This document shows, piece after piece, positions 59,608 through 64,000 of a stretch of DNA of 64,000 nt. The notes below the pieces were generated by a model that did no database searches, was not told the origin of the DNA, and saw nothing but the letters and a program-made list of their open reading frames with translations. This DNA comes from Moniliella sp. 'wahieum'. Lineage: Eukaryota; Basidiomycota; Moniliellomycetes; Moniliellales; Moniliellaceae. The position numbers were made by a program, and so were the translations under genes. The DNA lies in NCBI GenBank assembly GCA_003971905.1, contig RSEE01000025.1, forward strand, positions 186,001 through 250,000. Direction: 5' to 3'. The stretch's first letter is position 1. Each line of letters opens with the position of its first letter.

Positions 59608-59942
59608 GCTAAATGGGGCGGCTGAGAGAAGTGTTGGCGGTGCAAGGCGGACTCAATGGAGGAAGTGTGTTGGAAGGCGGAGCGGCTGAGACGAAATGAG
59701 GGTGGCAGCGATGAAAAGGGGGGCGGGGAGTGGGTGGAGGCGGACACGGGGCGCTCGCCTGGAACGCAAGGTTCCGTGAAAGATGGTGAGCGTAAGCCGA
59801 AGGGCAGAAGCTGGGCGCGTGGGTTAGCGAGCCGAGGCGGACGAAGGTGAGAGCAAGGCCGCTGAGAGCGCCAATGGACGTACCACGCTCGGCTGAGGCC
59901 CAGACCCAGGCTCGGGAGTCTGCAGAGGCACAGGCACAGCCT

Positions 59943-60008
59943 CGGGGAGGAGGGGGGGAGGGGGGGGGAGGGAGGGGAGGGGGAGGGAAGGGCAGAGGGC
60001 AGGAGGGA
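59943..60008 (+). repeat. G-rich polypurine tract (G-quadruplex-prone)
   Basis: Eight or more runs of three to nine G separated by single A or short spacers on the plus strand; the complement is a C-tract upstream of the minus-strand gene. Many four-run combinations could form G-quadruplexes. Confidence 0.7.
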
Positions 60009-60507
60009 AGGAGCGGCGGGGTGGCGATGGGGAGAGCGAAAACGACCCGCAGCCCGAAATCGAAAACGAATGGCGGCGGGCGGAGCAAGGGGCAAGCAGC
60101 GCCGCCTGCCTGCGGCCTGGTGCCTGCGTCTGGCGGCTGCCGCCGTCTGGGGCCACGCTGGGCGACCTGACGCTGACGCATGACGCGTGACGGAGCGAGC
60201 GAACCCTATGGCAGCGGCGCGCGTGGTGCACACACTGCTCCTGCGCAGATCTCCGCCCCGTCACACATCAGCATCACGCGCACACGCCGCATGTCACGCG
60301 CAGATCATCAGACCCAGGCACCGCTGTCTGGCACAGACCCCACGCCGCCGCCGCGGAGGCGCTGGGCGGCGTTGGGCGGCAGCGCAGCCTGCGCCCGTTC
60401 GCGCCAGCGCGCACCAGCCCAGCACCCAGCCGACACCATGTCTGCGCAGTTCCGGCTGAGCCTCAGGATAGCCTCACCCCTCACCGGTTCCAGCCTCATC
60501 GGCCTCA

Positions 60508-60552
60508 TCGACATCCATCATCCACTCATCCACTCATCCACTCATCCATCTG
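60508..60552 (+). repeat. CATC / CCACTCAT microsatellite
   Basis: CATCCATCATCCACTCATCC followed by further CACTCATC units, with imperfect 4-bp and 8-bp periods. Confidence 0.7.
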
Positions 60553-60668
60553 CCGCGGACACCCACCATTGGGCTCATCGATCGCACATCCGTCCTCCCT
60601 CGGCCTCAAGCTTCAAGCTTGGAGCTTGGCGCGCAACCTGGCGCAACGCGGGGAAGGAGCGACGCGGG

Positions 60669-60712
60669 CTGTGGCACTGCTGTGGCTGCTGTGGCTGCTG
60701 TGGCTGCTGTGG
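60669..60712 (+). repeat. GCTGTGGCT tandem repeat
   Basis: Nine-bp unit CTGTGGCTG repeated about four times (GGCACTGCTGTGGCTGCTGT...). Confidence 0.75.
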
Positions 60713-60777
60713 CATGCGGCGGGCAGGGCGGCGATGGAATGGGGCAAGGGGGCAGTGTGCGCCCATGGGAACTAACG

Positions 60778-61042
60778 GGTGACCTGTGACCGGTGACCGG
60801 TGACCCCGGCTGCGTGTGACGCGTGACGGCGAGCGCTGGCTGAGCGAGCGAGTGGGGAGCTGCGCAAGGCTGCGCGCTGTTCCGAGTTCAGCCTGTCGCT
60901 GCTGCGCCGCAGCATCATGCACATGCCCCTTGTCTCCTGCCCCATCACGCATCACGCGACCCGTATCGCGCGTGACGCGTGACGCGTGACGCGTGACATG
61001 TGACATGTGGCATGTGGCATGTGGCACGTGACATGTGACACC
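60778..61042. repeat. GTGACCGGTGACC / GTGACGCGTGACG palindromic-word tracts
   Basis: 60780-60830 has tandem CCGGTGACCGGTGACC and GTGTGACGCGTGACG. 60945-61042 grades from ATCACGCATCACGCG through four GTGACGC units into GTGACATGTGACATGTGGCA units. The central base pair of the word changes stepwise (ACGCGT, ACATGT, GCATGT, GCACGT) while spacing is kept. Confidence 0.75.
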
Positions 61043-61537
61043 CATACTTCATTTCCTTGGCGCTGTTGGCCATGGTGGTGTCATTAATGCCATTCCCTGC
61101 GTCCAGTTGGTACACTCTGAGCATCTGAGGGATCTGAGTTCCCTTGTCGCCCGGCTTGGGTGCTGCGTTCCACCGTTCCACCGTGTTCTAGCACAGGCGG
61201 AGCTGTTGCACTCCATCGACCATCCCGATACCCACATCCACAACGAGCAGACTGTGGAGGAAGGGGGAGAGACGGGGTGTGGGGCGATGCGTACTGACTA
61301 GTGGCTACCGAGTGATGGGAGCTGGAGAGCATTCGGAGGGGCAGATGGAGGCGGACCTCACGTTGCGGGACTCGGAACACCGAAGGCGACGTCTGCGTAC
61401 CGGAGGGTGGTAAACGAGAGCACCGCAACATAACTGTTGGAATGCCAGCAGAAGGAGAGCTGCTTCGACTGTTGGAAAAGCAGAAGGCGACAAGAACGCC
61501 GAGTACTGTTGCAGGGACGCACTCCAGAACCATTCTT

Positions 61538-61850
61538 CCCCTTGGCTAGGATGCGGGCGCGAGGATACTATGCCAGCAAAATGGCAATCAAGATGTTTGA
61601 CCACGGGAAAGAATTAACTAATGCGTCTCATTGGAGATGGTTCACTTCTCGGATGTGTCTGCCCCGCTCATTCATATCCACGCGCGACTACCTCAAGTAT
61701 GAAAAGGAATCGCGCGGGTGCGAGAGGGTCCTGATCTACAGGCGGTTTTTCCGCAGTACGCCGGATGAGGAGGTCGGTTGCGTTCCTTTGTCCCAGCCTT
61801 ATGCTTTGTAAATGATATGATTGCAATATAAGGACAAGGATGTTCAAAGA
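61538..61850 (+). repeat. Dispersed element, copy B
   Basis: Homologous to copy A (32190-32545, minus). Shared blocks include GCGAGGATACTATGCCA, TTGGAGATGGTTCA, CACGCGC, CGGATGAG and CCAGCCTTA. It lacks the ~31-bp palindromic insert of copy A. A plus-strand frame (RGYYASK...KELT...HWRWF) parallels a frame in copy A (RGYYATK...KELT...QWRWF), so the element may derive from an old coding sequence. Confidence 0.65.
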
Positions 61851-62256
61851 GAGCCACACGGTCCGCCCCATTTGGACGAAACGAAGGCCTTTCGTCTTGG
61901 AGAGCTTGGATATGTTAGTACTAAAGTTCAATGTCTGCATGGTCAACGTTCAACGTGCTTCATGTTCAACTCGTGCGAGGTCTGTGCGGTCCAACCTTCC
62001 ACTTGAACGTGGAGCGTTTTCTTGGGGACTTGTGGCCGTGGTCCAAATGATCCAGATGTTTGGGGATCAGATCTCAGAGCTAACCGAAACCCAGCCTCTT
62101 TCTATAAACTTTGTGTCATTACCACGATGGGGAGCTCGATTCACCCATTGGTCCATGCCGCCTCCAAAGCTTCATCAGCTGCACCCTACACGAGCACATG
62201 CCGAGACCAACGTCTCGTATCTGCACTACAGTAAAGACATGAAGTGGCAATCCTTA
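61851..62256. other. Intergenic, nothing supported
   Basis: Downstream of repeat copy B and 3' of the acetyltransferase gene. GTTCAACGTTCAACGTGC-type words at about 61935-61965. No gene. Confidence 0.5.
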
Positions 62257-63023
62257 TTAGAGGGTAAACGAGCGAACCATCATGATATGTGGCTGGCCCG
62301 CATCATCAAAGGGCTCCCCTACTGGGGCGTAACCCAACTTCTCGTAGAATCCTTGAACTGGTATCTGAGCTCCCAGCTTGATCGTGCATACCTTGCCCTC
62401 GTTTCCTGGGGCCAGGGCGGTGTACAGCCACCACTCAGCCGCTTGAACCAGAAACTTACCAGTACCGCCCTTGCGATGAGGCAATCCCACTGCGAGCCGG
62501 CCTAGTTTAGCCCCGACAGCACCCGTGTTGCCAGCGGAGACGAAAGCCTTGCGGAAGCGAGCAACTACCGCCTCCTCTGTTTCAGCCGGACCCAGGGGAT
62601 CAGAAGGGAGGGGCAACGGGACCGGGCGACTCTCACCCGGGTAGGGAGAGTAACGAAGCGCATCGTGCCAATGACCTTGCTGGGATCACTGGTGGCGTAC
62701 AGTGCGAAATGAGCTGCCGGCTCGTCCCAACTGTCCACCTCATCCTCGGGCGAAAAGCCCTGCTCGCTCTCGAAAACACCGACACGCACATCGTAGCAGC
62801 CGAGCTTATCATTAGCATCCAGCGCCAGGCGCCATGCCAGCTCAGACGGGGTGGAACGGGCTTTTTCGGAGGAGAAGAACACATCGCTCGGAGGTTGTTG
62901 GGCAGGGTGCAATGGTGGGAGGGGAGACCAGCTAGCTGTCTCCCGTCCTTCGGACGCCCCACCAGAATGACTAGGGCCGCATCTCGCATCAGCCTCTGCG
63001 ATCCTGCTAGGGAAATGCTGCAT
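62257..63023 (-). CDS. GNAT-family N-acetyltransferase
   Basis: A stand-alone GNAT fold enzyme using acetyl-CoA; the substrate is unknown. The first half reads LALDANDKLGCYDVRVGVFE, EQGFSPEDEVDSWDEPAAHF, then YATSDPSKVIGTMRFVTLPG (strands beta2-beta4). A frame change near 62640 leads to KLGRLAVGLPHRKGGTGKFL (acetyl-CoA pyrophosphate-binding loop; the usual Q/RxxGxG/A appears as R-K-G-G-T-G), then VQGFYEKLGYAPVGEPFDDA and IMMVRSFTL, TAA at 62257-62259. The FYEKLGYxxxGE(E/P)F motif is typical of fungal ElaA/YjdJ-like acetyltransferases. The start is uncertain: Met at 63023 is in frame, but the first ~45 residues look non-conserved and another start is possible. Confidence 0.75.
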
Positions 63024-63456
63024 TTCACGTTGCCAATGAAATTTCACTACCAGATGGGTCCAAAAGCCACCAAGGCCATCTCCGAGATGACCTTGTCCCC
63101 AGGACTGAGGCAGAAGCGATACTTGTCCAGGCCAAACCACCACGACCCACGCCACGCAGTTTTCATCATTTCTCGTAACCATCAAAAGACGTTTCGCTCT
63201 AAAGTACTGAGGACGATGTCAAGTCATCTATTAGGTGCTTTTGGTGGCTAGAGTGTTGCGCCACATCGGACTAGCGATAAACGCGGATGAGGATGAGGAG
63301 GCGTGGCAATACGCCCATGTGTAGATTCATCTTGCTGCTAGCTGCACCAGTAACAGAGGTCAGAGCATGACCGCAAATGGGTCATGGCCATTGATAGTGA
63401 ATTAAGCGCAGCACCCTCCCGGCAGCCATTAGCCACTAGGGGTGTGCTTCAAGTTC

Positions 63457-64000
63457 TTAATACCCAGCCGCTCCAGGAGCAGCCTCGCCCTCCTTGGCCA
63501 GGGACAGGTAGAGGTCACGCATCCGAGTGTTGTCCACGGCGGCACCCTGGGAGGTTTGGCGATCGTCTTGCTCTGATCCGACTCGAGTCCTAGATATTTG
63601 TTGACCCGTTCCAAGTCGTGCCCTCAACCAAGTCCTTGTCCCGCTGTGCCAGCAACGCCGCCTCATTCTCCTGTAACCACAAGAGTTAGTCACACCTGTA
63701 TTTGCCGGTAGCGAGATGATAAAACGTACTTGTTCTTCGCGATGGTCTTTTCCTTCTTCGTATTGTATTCCTCGTAGAATGTATCGATCTCGCGCTCTGC
63801 ACGCGAGATTGTCTCGCCGCCCTTAAGCCTCTCAGCCGTTGCATTGCGAGCCGCAATGTCGTCGGCTTGTCGGGAGCGCCAGGCACGCACTGCCTCAGGC
63901 TCGCCCGCCTCATCATCATCATCGTACGGGTTGGCAGGGGCAACAGCCATAGAAGGACCCAGTTAAACTGGAACGTGTGACTCGCCACCTCTGTTCCTCG
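63457..64000 (-). CDS. CLC1: Clathrin light chain, 3' part
   Basis: Regulatory subunit of the clathrin triskelion on coated vesicles. Exon with [40 protein letters not shown] and KEKTIAKNK, then an intron at 63671-63729 (GTACGT...TGACTAAC...TTACAG). It continues [39 protein letters not shown] and, in the next frame, [21 protein letters not shown] with TAA at 63457. The W-(E)RV...L and [12 protein letters not shown] end is diagnostic. Two one-base losses are needed (near 63612 and 63556). A stop lies upstream of the in-frame Met at 63950, and the family N-terminus is missing, so the 5' exon(s) lie beyond the window or in a shifted frame at 63950-64000. Confidence 0.9.

Larger units (their letters stand above)
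59608..61437. other. Upstream region with low-complexity and palindromic words
   Basis: 59608-59860 probably still codes for the preceding protein's N-terminus. Beyond that lie G-tracts, microsatellites and palindromic words (separate entries). No independent gene; the open frames at 60180-60780 are low-complexity artefacts. Confidence 0.5.

Noticed and set aside
60180-60782. 200-residue plus ORF
   Set aside because: Made of microsatellite and palindromic-word translation (CCGCCGCCG, HPLIHSSTHPS); no coding signature.
1-64000. Programmed ribosomal frameshifting as explanation for frame changes
   Set aside because: Breaks occur at unrelated sequences, in both directions, several per gene, in housekeeping genes; no shared slippery heptamer or stimulatory structure.
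404-64000. CRISPR array or bacterial-type repeat interpretation of the word tracts
   Set aside because: Units are 6-9 bp and contiguous without unique spacers, and the genome is eukaryotic.

Overview
This is a eukaryotic, fungal window. Gene content points to a basidiomycete: a LIM-LIM-C1-RhoGAP protein, a Crz1-like zinc-finger factor, Rot1, a Pcl-type cyclin, Sgf11, and short (46-89 nt) GT-AG introns with CTGAC/CTAAC branch sites. GC is moderately high, and coding third positions favour C. A class within Basidiomycota (Ustilaginomycotina-like) is only a guess. Strongly supported genes are RAD23 (3' part), DPH2, NSA2, MED12/SRB8, ROT1, a PNGase A-family protein, a LIM-RhoGAP, a FET4-like iron permease, a PCL-type cyclin, a SYG1/XPR1 phosphate exporter, ribosomal protein eL36, SGF11, a GNAT acetyltransferase and clathrin light chain (3' part). 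Two tRNA genes are present, Gln(CUG) with a small intron and Thr(CGU).

Layout: 1-403 is the end of RAD23. 404-5277 is gene-poor and packed with short palindromic words. 5278-10734 holds a zinc-finger factor and an arrestin-like protein. 11068-21050 holds tRNA-Gln, the divergent DPH2/NSA2 pair and MED12. 21704-31160 is a minus-strand block (ROT1, PNGase A-like, one very long unrecognised protein). 32098-32545 is tRNA-Thr beside a dispersed repeat. 33552-47866 carries LIM-RhoGAP, FET4-like and cyclin genes separated by long intergenic islands. 49244-54931 holds SYG1, eL36 and SGF11. 56831-59607 is a second long unrecognised protein. 62257-64000 holds the acetyltransferase and clathrin light chain.

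Two properties colour everything. First, nearly every conserved gene is broken by single-base gains or losses, usually in short homopolymers, although its protein homology continues uninterrupted in another frame. eL36 alone needs three corrections, while ROT1 reads cleanly. This looks like an under-polished long-read assembly rather than mass pseudogenisation, so gene spans below cross frameshifts. Second, intergenic DNA is built largely from runs of self-complementary 6-9 bp words (AAGCTT, ATGCAT, GGTAACC, ACGCGT, AGCGCT, CACCGGTCACC). Comparing copies of a dispersed repeat suggests that such words are inserted as blocks.

The genes are mostly housekeeping functions: translation (eL36, NSA2, DPH2, tRNAs), transcription (MED12, SGF11, zinc-finger factor), secretion and trafficking (ROT1, clathrin light chain, arrestin-like), and ion homeostasis (FET4-like, SYG1). 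The two transporter promoters carry plausible nutrient-response sites: overlapping iron-type GATA sites before FET4, and a CACGTG box between SYG1 and eL36.
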